A stretch of DNA of 64,000 nucleotides from Sandaracinobacteroides sp039808025 (lineage in GTDB: Bacteria; Pseudomonadota; Alphaproteobacteria; Sphingomonadales; Sphingomonadaceae), in NCBI GenBank assembly GCA_039808025.1, contig JBDHSK010000002.1:186001-250000 (forward strand). Reading direction: 5' to 3'. This document shows positions 26,872 to 35,154 of this stretch, piece by piece. The notes beneath the pieces are model-generated. The model saw only the letters and a list, made by a program, of their open reading frames with translations. It searched no databases and was not told where the DNA came from. Every line of letters begins with the position of its first letter. The stretch's first letter is position 1. The position numbers were made by a program, and so were the translations under genes.

Positions 26872-28770
26872 ATGGCTATGGATACAGTGGTTCAATCGAG
26901 CGACGGCAGGGCCCCATCCGCAGGCAGCACAGATGACACCCGCGAATCGATGGTGGTGCGATTTGCCGGCGATTCCGGCGATGGCATGCAGCTGACCGGC
27001 GGCCAGTTCACCCTCTCCACCGCCCTTACCGGCAACGATCTCGCCACCTTCCCTGATTTCCCCGCAGAGATTCGCGCGCCGCAGGGCACGCTGTTCGGCG
27101 TATCGGCCTTTCAGATCAATTTCGGTTCCAGCCGCATCGATACTTCAGGCGATGAACCCGACGTACTGATCGCCATGAACCCGGCGGCACTGAAAACCAA
27201 CATCGCGTCATTGCGTCCCGGCGGGCTGGTGATTGCCGACAGTGGTGAATTTTCCGAGCGCAACCTGAAGAAGGCGCATTATGCCGCCAACCCGCTGGAG
27301 GACGGCAGCCTTGATGCCTACCGGCTGCTGGCACTCGACATCTCGAAAGCAACGCTCGAGGCCGTGAAGCCGTTCGGGCTTGGCAACAAAGACGCCCTGC
27401 GCTGCAAGAACATGTGGACTCTGGGGCTGGCGTTGTGGATGTTCTCACGCTCACGCGAGCCGGTGATCAAATGGCTGGGCGCCAAGTTCGCCGGCAAGGA
27501 AGCCTTGCGTGACGCCAATATCGCCGCCCTGAACGCCGGCCACGCCTGGGGAGAGACGGCGGAAGTCGGAGGCGAAATCCACCCGTGGAAACTGAAGCCC
27601 GCCGAAGTCGAGCCGGGCTTTTACCGCGCCATCACCGGGATCGACGCCGTGGCACTGGGGCTGGTGGCGGGGGCGCGGCTGGCGGGGTTGCCGATGTTCT
27701 TTGGTGGCTATCCCATCACTCCGGCCTCGGCCATCCTTCATGCCCTGTCACGGCTGAAATCCTATGGCGTCACCACCTTTCAGGCCGAAGACGAAATTGC
27801 CGCCATCTGCTCGACCATCGGTGCCGCCTATGCCGGTAACCTGGCCGTCACGTCGTCGTCCGGCCCCGGGATTGCCCTGAAAACCGAGGCAATGGGCCTT
27901 GCCATCATCACCGAACTGCCGCTGGTGATCGTCAACTCGCAGCGTGGTGGCCCCTCTACCGGGCTTCCCACCAAGACCGAACAATCCGATCTCTATCAGG
28001 CGGTTTACGGCCGCAACGGCGACGCGCCGATGGTGGTGATTGCCGCGCGCAGCCCGGCTGACTGTTTTGACACTGCGATCGAAGCCTGCCGTCTCGCCAC
28101 CCAGTTCATGACACCGGTGATGATGCTGACTGATGGCTATATCGCCAACGCCGCCGAACCATGGGCGGTTCCCGATGCCGATACGCTCGAACCGTTCCCG
28201 GTAACCTTCCACACCACGCCTCCGGCGGATGGCGAGAAACTGAACCCGTTCGCGCGTGACCCTGAAACCCTGAAGCGGATCTGGGTGAAGCCGGGAACGC
28301 CGGGATGCCTGCACCGCATCGGCGGTATCGAGAAAAGCTATGCGACGGGCAACATCGATTACTCGCCGGAAAACCACCAGAAGATGACCGACACCCGCAA
28401 GGCCAAGATCGACGGGATCGCCCGCTACATCCCCCCGCAGGAGGTTGAGCTGGGGACAGCAGGGGGACGTCTTGCCGTGGTGGGCTGGGGCTCGACCTAT
28501 GGGCCTATCCGCCAAGCGGTCGAACAGGCCCGCAACCGCGGCCTCGATGTGTCGCACATCCATCTCCGCCATATCTGGCCGCTGCCGGCAAACCTGGGCG
28601 ACCTGCTGCACAGCTATGAACGGGTTCTGGTGCCCGAGATGAACACCGGGCAGCTGAAAACCCTGCTGCGCGACCAGTATCTGGTGGATGCCCGGCCCCT
28701 GAACAAGATTTCCGGACGGCCGTTCCGGATCGTCGAAATAGCGGCCGCCATCGAGGAGATGCTGGCATGA
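26872..28770 (+). CDS. korA: 2-oxoglutarate:ferredoxin oxidoreductase, alpha (gamma-alpha fused) subunit
   Basis: This 632-residue subunit fuses the gamma domain (about residues 24-210, VVRFAGDSGDGMQLTGGQFT) to the alpha or pyrimidine-binding domain. Alpha-domain pieces include FFGGYPITPASAILHAL, TFQAEDEIAAICSTIGAAYAG and NSQRGGPSTGLPTKTEQSDL. With the beta subunit it oxidatively decarboxylates a 2-oxoacid, most likely 2-oxoglutarate, to the acyl-CoA while reducing ferredoxin. Two ATGs (26872 and 26878) follow TCAGGA; the second has better spacing. The stop overlaps korB by 4 bp. Confidence 0.93.
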   Translation: MAMDTVVQSSDGRAPSAGSTDDTRESMVVRFAGDSGDGMQLTGGQFTLSTALTGNDLATFPDFPAEIRAPQGTLFGVSAFQINFGSSRIDTSGDEPDVLIAMNPAALKTNIASLRPGGLVIADSGEFSERNLKKAHYAANPLEDGSLDAYRLLALDISKATLEAVKPFGLGNKDALRCKNMWTLGLALWMFSRSREPVIKWLGAKFAGKEALRDANIAALNAGHAWGETAEVGGEIHPWKLKPAEVEPGFYRAITGIDAVALGLVAGARLAGLPMFFGGYPITPASAILHALSRLKSYGVTTFQAEDEIAAICSTIGAAYAGNLAVTSSSGPGIALKTEAMGLAIITELPLVIVNSQRGGPSTGLPTKTEQSDLYQAVYGRNGDAPMVVIAARSPADCFDTAIEACRLATQFMTPVMMLTDGYIANAAEPWAVPDADTLEPFPVTFHTTPPADGEKLNPFARDPETLKRIWVKPGTPGCLHRIGGIEKSYATGNIDYSPENHQKMTDTRKAKIDGIARYIPPQEVELGTAGGRLAVVGWGSTYGPIRQAVEQARNRGLDVSHIHLRHIWPLPANLGDLLHSYERVLVPEMNTGQLKTLLRDQYLVDARPLNKISGRPFRIVEIAAAIEEMLA

Positions 28771-29780
28771 ACGACCTCACTCCCCCCTCCACCCGTCCGG
28801 AAGACTGGGCGAGCGATCAGGAAGTGCGCTGGTGCCCCGGGTGCGGCGACTATGCCATTTTGAAGGCAGTGCAGAAAACCCTTCCGGAAGTGGGGGCGCG
28901 GCCGGAAACCACCGTGTTCATTTCCGGCATCGGATGCTCAAGCCGCTTTCCCTATTACATGGAAACCTATGGCTTCCACACCATCCACGGTCGCGCCCCG
29001 GCGATTGCCACCGGAGTGAAGCTTGCCAACCCCGAACTTGATGTGTGGATCATCACCGGCGATGGCGATGGCCTGTCGATCGGCGGCAACCACCTGATGC
29101 ACCTGTTGCGCCGCAACCTCGATTGCCAGCTGCTGCTGTTCAACAACGAGATTTATGGCCTTACCAAAGGCCAGTATTCCCCCACATCACGCGCTGGCAC
29201 CCGCTCACCCTCATCGCCCGGCGGGTCGATCGACCGGCCGGTATCGCCATGCAGCTTCGCCCTTGGCTCGGGCGGCCGGTTCATCGCCCGCAGCATCGAT
29301 ACCGCACAGAAACACCTCACGGAAATACTAAAGCGCGCCTATGGGCACAAGGGCGCCAGCTTCGTCGAAATCTATCAGAACTGCATCGTCTATAATGACG
29401 GGGTCTTTGAAAGCTTCACTGCCAAGAAGGCCGCGCCTTTGCGGCAGCTGCTGCTGGAACATGGCAAACCCATGCTGTTCGATGGCGGCAACAAGGGCAT
29501 TGCCCTTGATTCGCAGCAGCTGCGCCTCAGCGTCATCGATGCCACGGCCGAACCATCGCGGGTTCTGGTGCACGATGAAACCAACCGGTCCGTCGCCACC
29601 ATGCTTGCCGAAATGGCCGGGGAAGACTTCCCGGTGCCGCTTGGGGTTCTGTATTGCGACCCCCGCCCCAGCTTTGATTCCGTCGTTGAAGAACTTCGGG
29701 CTCAAGCCGGAAACAGCGGTGACCTCAACGCCCTGCTGCGTCAGGGACAGACGTGGGAAGTCAGCAAGGCGGGAACGTGA
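28767..29780 (+). CDS. korB: 2-oxoglutarate:ferredoxin oxidoreductase, beta subunit
   Basis: This 337-residue subunit binds thiamine diphosphate and one [4Fe-4S] cluster. VRWCPGCGDYAILKAVQ gives two cluster cysteines, and ISGIGCSSRFPYYMETYGFH and the later NCIVYNDGVF supply the others. GDGDGLSIGGNHLMHLLRRN and FNNEIYGLTKGQYSPTS form the ThDP and Mg site. The start is preceded by GAGGAG inside korA. Adjacent KorA/KorB without separate gamma and delta genes is the two-subunit form seen in aerobes such as Hydrogenobacter, Halobacterium and many alphaproteobacteria. Confidence 0.94.
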   Translation: MNDLTPPSTRPEDWASDQEVRWCPGCGDYAILKAVQKTLPEVGARPETTVFISGIGCSSRFPYYMETYGFHTIHGRAPAIATGVKLANPELDVWIITGDGDGLSIGGNHLMHLLRRNLDCQLLLFNNEIYGLTKGQYSPTSRAGTRSPSSPGGSIDRPVSPCSFALGSGGRFIARSIDTAQKHLTEILKRAYGHKGASFVEIYQNCIVYNDGVFESFTAKKAAPLRQLLLEHGKPMLFDGGNKGIALDSQQLRLSVIDATAEPSRVLVHDETNRSVATMLAEMAGEDFPVPLGVLYCDPRPSFDSVVEELRAQAGNSGDLNALLRQGQTWEVSKAGT

Positions 29781-29800
29781 ACCCGCCCTGCCCTTTCCGG

Positions 29801-30523
29801 TCAGCGGCAGACGATGTCACCTGAGCCGCGGATGGTCTTTTCGCAGCGGGCGCCACCAACGACTTCTATGTCGCCAGATCCCGCCAGCGTGAGGTGGGCG
29901 GAATTGCTGGCCCCTACCCCGACATCGCCCGAACCGCTCAACGAAACGGTCACATCCCGACACATCAGGCGGCTGGCCTTGATATCCCCCGACCCGCGCA
30001 GGCCCACCTTGGCAGTCCGGCAACTGCCGGCTATGGCGAGATCACCCGAACCGGTCAGCGTCAGCGACACGGTTTCAGCCTCTGCCTGCCGCACCACCAG
30101 GTCGCCCGAGCCTGTCACCACCCCGCTAAAGGCAGCGCTCCCTACCCGGTCAATGGTCATCGTTCCAGACCCGATAACCGATGCTGCCGACAGGCTCGGC
30201 ACCCTGACCTCGATCGTGACCGTACTTCTGGGAAACGAGATGCCCCAACGATTGTGAAGCGCGATCCGCAATTCGCCTTGCTTCACCTCTACTTCCAGCC
30301 GATCAAGCGCCGACTGCGCGCCAGTGGCCCGTACCGATACCGGCTGGCCGGTGACAACCCGCACATCATAAGGCGCAGCCAGCACGACCCGATTGAATCC
30401 ACTGACGGGGAAAGTTCTGTCAGCCGCCAGAGCCGGTGACGCCAGCAGAACCGCCGCGCATAAGGCCGGGGCGCAAAAAGGCCGGACGAAACGGAGTGAC
30501 AGCAGGGAGGAAGAAACGCGCAT
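29801..30523 (-). CDS. Secreted DUF2807 protein with GSGD ladder
   Basis: This 240-residue exported protein has a signal peptide ending near ALAAD. It is a DUF2807 (GIN, putative adhesin head) protein. After an N-terminal RTFPVSGFNRVVLAAPYDVRVV segment, seven repeats of about 18-22 residues each carry GSG followed by D or T (SGTMTID, SGDLVV, SGDLAI, SGDIKA, SGDVGV, SGDIEV, SGDIVC). That pattern builds a beta-helix with stacked turns. It is probably periplasmic or outer-membrane associated; function unknown. It is convergent with korB, only 20 bp away. The start MRVSSSLLSL was chosen because the preceding 23 codons are not signal-like. Confidence 0.82.
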   Translation of the reverse strand: MRVSSSLLSLRFVRPFCAPALCAAVLLASPALAADRTFPVSGFNRVVLAAPYDVRVVTGQPVSVRATGAQSALDRLEVEVKQGELRIALHNRWGISFPRSTVTIEVRVPSLSAASVIGSGTMTIDRVGSAAFSGVVTGSGDLVVRQAEAETVSLTLTGSGDLAIAGSCRTAKVGLRGSGDIKASRLMCRDVTVSLSGSGDVGVGASNSAHLTLAGSGDIEVVGGARCEKTIRGSGDIVCR

Positions 30524-30639
30524 GGAGAGTGTCTTTCGGCAATCGAGACCCCTCTCTGCCCCCTTATTAGCAGACAGATCGGCCCGGCACAAACGGGTTA
30601 TTCACCCCCCTGGCCGGGCCGATTCAGAAAGCGTGCTGG

Positions 30640-30981
30640 TTATTCGTAATCAGACCCGAGGTTCTGGTTGCGCGGCGGCGCCGCCGCCGTCAGCCGCAGC
30701 GCTTCCGCTGAAGCAGCCAGCGAGCCGACTTCATCGGCCACGTCCTCGTCATCGACCTTGACCTTCTGCAGGCCATGAATGATCCGCTCTTCAAGGGCTT
30801 GCGGCGTGATGGTGGTTTCGGCGATTTCGCGCAGCGCCACCACCGGGTTTTTATCGCGGTCGCGATCAAGTGTCAGTTGCTCGCCACCTGAAATCTGGCG
30901 GGCACGCTGCCCGGCCAGCAGCACCAGCTCAAAGCGATTGGGAACTTTCTCGATGCAATCTTCGACGGTAACGCGCGCCAT
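30640..30981 (-). CDS. rpoZ: RNA polymerase omega subunit
   Basis: Omega (113 residues) starts MARVTVEDCIEKVPNRFELV, the invariant N-terminus, and contains LAGQRARQISGGEQLTLDRDRDKNPVVALREIA, the beta'-binding part. It helps beta' folding and assembly of RNA polymerase. The ATG at 30979-30981 is certain from conservation; a longer frame to 31212 is rejected. It is divergent from rpsD, with about 220 bp between. Confidence 0.97.
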   Translation of the reverse strand: MARVTVEDCIEKVPNRFELVLLAGQRARQISGGEQLTLDRDRDKNPVVALREIAETTITPQALEERIIHGLQKVKVDDEDVADEVGSLAASAEALRLTAAAPPRNQNLGSDYE

Positions 30982-31062
30982 GGGCCGGAATCTCTCGTAG
31001 CTGTGCGGGAAATGCGCGCGGTTGATACCGAAGGGCCGGTTGCCGGTCAAGTTTTTCCGGCC

Positions 31063-31091
31063 TTGACCCCGATCGCCCACGCCGCTAACGG
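31063..31091 (+). promoter_or_regulatory. Candidate rpsD promoter
   Basis: TTGACC (31063-31068), 17 bp, then TAACGG (31086-31091), about 115 bp before the rpsD ATG. The same form (TTGAC plus pyrimidine, 17 bp, TA plus purine plus CGG) occurs ahead of rpsB, which raises confidence above a single match. Confidence 0.4.
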
Positions 31092-31205
31092 CAGACCTTC
31101 GCATTCGGCCCCGCACGTCTGGTGAAGCGGTGGCCCGGCAATTCCGCCGCGCGGTTCCAGACCATAAAGACGGGCAACCTGCCTGCCAGCGAAGGATGAA
31201 AGACC

Positions 31206-31817
31206 ATGTCAAAGCGCACCAGCGCCAAATATAAACTCGACCGCCGCATGGGCGAAAATGTCTGGGGGCGCCCCAAGTCGCCAGTCAACCGTCGCGAATA
31301 CGGCCCCGGTCAGCACGGCCAGCGCCGCAAGGGCAAGATGTCGGATTTCGGCCTGCAGCTGCGCGCCAAGCAGAAGTTGAAGGGCTATTACGGCGACGTT
31401 ACCGAAAAGCAGTTCCGCAAGGTTTATGCCGAAGCTGTCCGCATGAAGGGTGACACCTCGCAGAACCTCATCGGTCTGCTGGAGCGGCGGCTGGCGGCTG
31501 TCGTCTATCGCGCCAAGTTCGCCCCCACGGTGTTTGCCGCCCGTCAGCTGGTGAACCATGGGCACGTTCTGGTGAACGGTCACAAGTGCAATATCGCTTC
31601 GGCGCTGGTGAAGCCCGGCGATGTGATCGAGCTTTCGGAAAAGGCCAAGCAGATGGTGTTGGTGCTGGAAGCCGCCCAGTCGTCTGAACGCGATGTGCCG
31701 GAATATGTGGCAGTCGATGGCCTCAGCGCCAGTTACGTGCGCGTGCCTTCGCTTGACGAAGTGCCTTACCCGGTGAAGATGGAACCGAACCTGGTGGTCG
31801 AATTCTACAGCCGCTGA
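31206..31817 (+). CDS. rpsD: 30S ribosomal protein S4
   Basis: S4 (203 residues) starts MSKRTSAKYKLDRRMGENVW. It has an S4 RNA-binding domain at about residues 93-155 (ERRLAAVVYRAKFAPTVFAA, RQLVNHGHVLVNGHKCNIAS) and the C-terminal VKMEPNLVVEFYSR. It nucleates 30S assembly. The N-terminal region lacks the zinc-binding cysteines of some S4 forms. It is transcribed alone, followed by a strong palindromic terminator. Confidence 0.98.
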   Translation: MSKRTSAKYKLDRRMGENVWGRPKSPVNRREYGPGQHGQRRKGKMSDFGLQLRAKQKLKGYYGDVTEKQFRKVYAEAVRMKGDTSQNLIGLLERRLAAVVYRAKFAPTVFAARQLVNHGHVLVNGHKCNIASALVKPGDVIELSEKAKQMVLVLEAAQSSERDVPEYVAVDGLSASYVRVPSLDEVPYPVKMEPNLVVEFYSR

Positions 31818-31852
31818 TCGCACGGCATTCGGGTTTTCGCACCAAAACAATT

Positions 31853-31878
31853 GGGGGCGGAGAATATTCTCCGCCCCC
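31853..31878. terminator. Bidirectional terminator, perfect 26-nt palindrome
   Basis: The 13-mer GGGGGCGGAGAAT (31853-31865) is followed directly by its exact reverse complement (31866-31878). It lies between convergent rpsD and carbonic anhydrase. In the minus direction it is followed by AATTGTTTTGG, a usable T-rich tract; in the plus direction by CATTTG. Confidence 0.8.
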
Positions 31879-31896
31879 CATTTGCATGGTCGTCGG

Positions 31897-32574
31897 CTAC
31901 AATTCCAAGGCAACCGGCTGGAACTGCCCGCTCGCCCGGTCGAGCACTTTCAGTGTCCCTTCGGCAATGTCGAACAAACAGCCCTCAAGCTTCAACTGTC
32001 CAGCCCGCTCGGCTTCGGCAACGAATGGATAGCTGCGCAGATTGTCGATACTGACACGCACCGCTGCCTGTTCCAGCGCGCGCGGCGCATCGATATCAGG
32101 CGACAGGGCCGCTGCCGCCTTGACGGCATCGCGGGCCGGGGCAATGAACTCCATCCAGGCGTGAATATGCTGCCCGGCCACCGGGTTATCGAAATCTCCG
32201 GCCAATGCCGCAGCAATGCCGCCGCAGCGCCCGTGGCCGAACACGACGATATATTCGACATGCAACTGGGTTACGGCATATTCCAGTGCCGCAGCCACAC
32301 TCGACTGGCCCTCGATCGCGGCATAGGGCGGCACCAGATTGGCGATATTGCGCAGCACGAACACCTGCCCCGGTGCGGTATCGAATACCAGCGACGGGTC
32401 GGTGCGGCTGTCGGAGCAGGCGATGATCATCAGCCGCGGCGACTGGCCCTCGTGCGCCAGCCGGTCATAGCGTTCCCGCTGCTGCCGATAGGAGCCCAGA
32501 CGGAATCGACGAAACCCAGCAATCAGGGTTTCGAACTCTGTGATGGAATCGTCGGTCCTGCTATCGTCTGCCAT
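31897..32574 (-). CDS. can: Beta-class carbonic anhydrase
   Basis: This 225-residue enzyme interconverts CO2 and bicarbonate. The zinc ligands and catalytic pair are C53 and D55 (ACSDSR), H114 and C117 (FGHGRCGG), the full beta-class set. FRRFRLGSYRQQRERYDRLA at the N-terminus and VLRNIANLVPPY are typical. No signal peptide is present from MADDSRTDDS (32572-32574); a frame extending to 32634 would add a hydrophobic stretch but has no support. It is cytoplasmic and supplies bicarbonate for carboxylases. Confidence 0.96.
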   Translation of the reverse strand: MADDSRTDDSITEFETLIAGFRRFRLGSYRQQRERYDRLAHEGQSPRLMIIACSDSRTDPSLVFDTAPGQVFVLRNIANLVPPYAAIEGQSSVAAALEYAVTQLHVEYIVVFGHGRCGGIAAALAGDFDNPVAGQHIHAWMEFIAPARDAVKAAAALSPDIDAPRALEQAAVRVSIDNLRSYPFVAEAERAGQLKLEGCLFDIAEGTLKVLDRASGQFQPVALEL

Positions 32575-32610
32575 GGCGCTGACGTGCCCCAGAACCGCTG
32601 AAAACGAAAG

Positions 32611-32641
32611 AAAAAAGCGGGCGTGTGATGTCACGCCCGCT
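32611..32641 (-). terminator. Rho-independent terminator of the first PEPxxWA gene
   Basis: On the minus strand the stem AGCGGGCGTG/CACGCCCGCT (10 bp, 6-nt loop, 32616-32641) is followed by TTTTTT and further T-rich sequence. It separates the PEPxxWA gene cluster from carbonic anhydrase. Confidence 0.85.
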
Positions 32642-32664
32642 CCTGGTCAGTGCAAGTGGTGCGG

Positions 32665-33282
32665 TCAGGCCGCGACGGTGCGGCGGTGCCGCAGCGACGC
32701 CCCCACCAGCCCGAAGCCGGCAATCAGCAGCGCCCAGGTGGCCGGCTCGGGGATATCACTGGCAACGAACACCAGCTTCTCATAATCTGTTGAGTCGTTC
32801 AGGTATGTAATGTCGTTGATTGAAAAACCGCCAGCTGAGGCCAGCGTATGAACGCACATGCTTGGTGTTTGAGCAAAATAATCACACTGAAATTTTGTGA
32901 ATGAGTGGCCAGGTAATTTGAAACCCCACGACCAGTTGTCAGAATAGAACCAGTCGGAGCCATTCGAGTTGGTGAACACATTATTATCGTCGGCACCAGT
33001 ATCAGCGAATGCATCAGCCCATACAGTCTGCGACAGCACAAGCAGGGTGTCAGACCCGGTTTCACGCCCCGCCAGCATCACCCGGCTACCACTGCAGTTG
33101 GCCAGCGTAACAGACGCCTGTTCGCCAAAGGGCGTCGCCATAAGGGCGCTGTAGCACAGTGTCCAGCCACCACCGGTCACCGTGGCGATATTGACGTTCA
33201 ACTGCGGCCCAGTGGGCATATAACTCGCAGCAACTGCCGGAGCTGCCAACGCAAGCAATGCAGCAGAAATCAGAATACGCAT
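32665..33282 (-). CDS. PEPxxWA-CTERM surface protein 1
   Basis: This 205-residue exported protein begins MRILISAALLALAAPAVAA (Sec signal). It ends with the sphingomonad sorting signal: IPEPATWALLIAGFGLVG, then an Arg-rich tail. The mature region contains four cysteines (in TLCYS, LANCSG, FQCDYF and SMCVH) and many Asn/Asp/Ser residues. Such proteins are processed by an exosortase-type enzyme, none of which is encoded in this window. The start has a strong GGAGGG. It is the third of three adjacent genes with this signal. Confidence 0.85.
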   Translation of the reverse strand: MRILISAALLALAAPAVAASYMPTGPQLNVNIATVTGGGWTLCYSALMATPFGEQASVTLANCSGSRVMLAGRETGSDTLLVLSQTVWADAFADTGADDNNVFTNSNGSDWFYSDNWSWGFKLPGHSFTKFQCDYFAQTPSMCVHTLASAGGFSINDITYLNDSTDYEKLVFVASDIPEPATWALLIAGFGLVGASLRHRRTVAA

Positions 33283-33477
33283 GACACCCTCCTTTCGGTG
33301 ATGGCAGGTAACCAATCACCTTCCCAAGACACGAAGAGTATCGTAACTGAAAACGGCAAGACCATCAACCACGAGCAACAGCATCAGGCGCATGCGCAAC
33401 CCGCACCAACTGGCGCTGCGTCAACGCACCTCTTTCACCACAGGCTTGCTATCAGGCTGACAGATGCGGCACCGTTT

Positions 33478-33511
33478 GAGCGGCAGTTCTGCACAATCTG
33501 AACTGCCGCTC
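33478..33511 (-). terminator. Hairpin after PEPxxWA gene 2
   Basis: A perfect 12-bp stem GAGCGGCAGTTC (33478-33489) and GAACTGCCGCTC (33500-33511) with a 10-nt loop sits 10 bp past the stop of the second PEPxxWA gene. It lacks a T-tract, so it may terminate weakly or protect the transcript end. Confidence 0.55.
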
Positions 33512-33521
33512 TACTATGTGA

Positions 33522-34163
33522 TCAGGCCAGCACCCTGTTCTGTTGGCGGCGCCGCAGCGACGCCCCCACCAGCCCGAAGCCGGCGATCAGCATCGCCCAG
33601 GTGGCCGGTTCGGGCACAGCCGAGTTCAGATAAAAGGCATGCTCGGAGGAATTGTCCGACCAGTTATTGAAGGTGCCGTCTTCGCTTTCGTGGCCAGTCG
33701 CTGTGTTATTCCCGGCCGTCGTCACCCAGTAGATGTCGCTGCGGGCCCAGTTGGAATTGTCTTGAGCATGGAAGCCCAGCCAATAGGTGGTTCCGGCGGT
33801 GGCAGTGAAGCCTCCCAGCGAGAACTCGACGGCATAGGCATTGCCACCGCAGCACCACGGGTTGCCCGAGTCGACAGCGGTCGGCATGGCGGAACCAGAA
33901 GCCAGAACTGTGCCGGGGCCGCCGGCATCATCGAAGATCCACCAGTTCAGGTTGCCATCCCAGTTCCCGAGGCCTCCAAATCCGCCCAGATATACAACCG
34001 CCGATTGAAGGTTGGTGGTTGAGCCGAGTGTGAAATCTTCCGCCTGAACCCAGTGCGTGGCATCGTTTCCACTATTTGTATCCGGAGCGCCATTGTCATA
34101 AACGATGGCTGCATTGGCAGCCCCCGCAAATGCCAGGGCCGCAATCAAGGCAACATACCGCAT
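33522..34163 (-). CDS. PEPxxWA-CTERM surface protein 2
   Basis: This 213-residue protein has a signal peptide (MRYVALIAALAFAGAANA) and a C-terminal VPEPATWAMLIAGFGLVG followed by RRRQQN. The middle (about residues 20-180) looks like a beta-sandwich with many aromatic and Asn residues: WVQAEDFTLG, NLNWWIFDDAGGPGTVLASG and TTYWLGFHAQDNSNW. This resembles carbohydrate-binding or choice-of-anchor domains. A vicinal CC pair occurs in NPWCCGGN. The GGAGGG ribosome site precedes the ATG at 34161-34163. Ligand unknown. Confidence 0.85.
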   Translation of the reverse strand: MRYVALIAALAFAGAANAAIVYDNGAPDTNSGNDATHWVQAEDFTLGSTTNLQSAVVYLGGFGGLGNWDGNLNWWIFDDAGGPGTVLASGSAMPTAVDSGNPWCCGGNAYAVEFSLGGFTATAGTTYWLGFHAQDNSNWARSDIYWVTTAGNNTATGHESEDGTFNNWSDNSSEHAFYLNSAVPEPATWAMLIAGFGLVGASLRRRQQNRVLA

Positions 34164-34304
34164 CAAGTCCCTCCTCCTGTTATCAGCAGGTACCTGCCAA
34201 TGCCAACATATCACCGCAGGCAGGCACAGAAAGCAATATAAATCTAAGGCTCACCTCAAGCTGCCGTCAGCAACCTATGGTGTGAGGCGCCCTGCGATCC
34301 CCTG

Positions 34305-34997
34305 TCAGGCCAACACTCTGTTGCGTTGGCGGCGACGCACCGACACACCCACCATGCCAAACCCGGCAATCAGCAGCGCCCAGGTGGCCGGTTCGGGAAC
34401 GCCGGGGATCAGCACGCCCTGCCGCACGCTGGCGTCAACCGATTGCAGGTAACGGACGTTGCCAACAGTATAGGGCGCCATCGCCAAATAGGTGGACACC
34501 AGCGCGTTAACGGCCGGCGTTGCCGTCGTGAAGCTGGAGTTGGGGTATTCTATCGTCCAGATCGCCACCTGAATGGCTGCCAGATCATGCACCTTCGATG
34601 GGTCACCAACAAGGCTGAAACCCAGGGCCGCCAGCCCCTTCATCTGGGAAATCTGCGTTGCCGACAGCAGGTTACCGAAACCGTCTTCGGTTAGGGTGGC
34701 ATAATTATAGTGATAATTCACCGGCTTCTGCACATTCTTGCCAGCATACAGCTGATGGGCAAGATCAACGCAGAATGCATCAAAATCAACGGCACCCGTC
34801 GAATCAAACCCTGTCAATCGAATGATACCAGCACCACTCCCGGACTGGTTGATGTCGCCAGTAACGATCGTGTAAGCGAAATCATAAATGCCGGCACCAG
34901 TGATTGTCACATCTGATGCGGAAGCCGGAACCGCCGCCAAAGCCAGCGCCCCCAGCGCTACTGCCCCAAAAGCAGCAGGAACAAATCGCAACCCCAC
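34305..34997 (-). CDS. PEPxxWA-CTERM surface protein 3 with thioester-like domain
   Basis: This 230-residue protein has a signal peptide ending PASASD, and a C-terminal VPEPATWALLIAGFGMVG and Arg-rich tail. Its mature domain has FCVDLAHQLY and, about 100 residues later, LAAIQVAIWTIEYP. The Cys plus the Gln in QxAIW are the two signature residues of thioester (TQXA, Cys-Gln) adhesin domains. The start is taken as GTG at 34995-34997 because GGAGG lies 6 bp upstream; ATGs upstream lack a site and would spoil the signal peptide. It is the first gene of the trio. Confidence 0.78.
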   Translation of the reverse strand: MGLRFVPAAFGAVALGALALAAVPASASDVTITGAGIYDFAYTIVTGDINQSGSGAGIIRLTGFDSTGAVDFDAFCVDLAHQLYAGKNVQKPVNYHYNYATLTEDGFGNLLSATQISQMKGLAALGFSLVGDPSKVHDLAAIQVAIWTIEYPNSSFTTATPAVNALVSTYLAMAPYTVGNVRYLQSVDASVRQGVLIPGVPEPATWALLIAGFGMVGVSVRRRQRNRVLA

Positions 34998-35154
34998 GTT
35001 TGCCTCCTGTAACATCGTCAACAACTCGACATAACCAATGTGGGGTAATTACAAACCTGTTGCAAGATGAATATTGTAAATTTTTGTCAGCGGCAAAATT
35101 GAAAATTTTATTCCGCAACGATGATTTAAAGAAAAAATATGAGAAATCGGCCAG

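Noticed and set aside
32665..34997. Tandem repeat or mobile element covering the three PEPxxWA genes
   Set aside because: Only the C-terminal signal is shared; mature regions differ, and there are no terminal inverted repeats or transposase.
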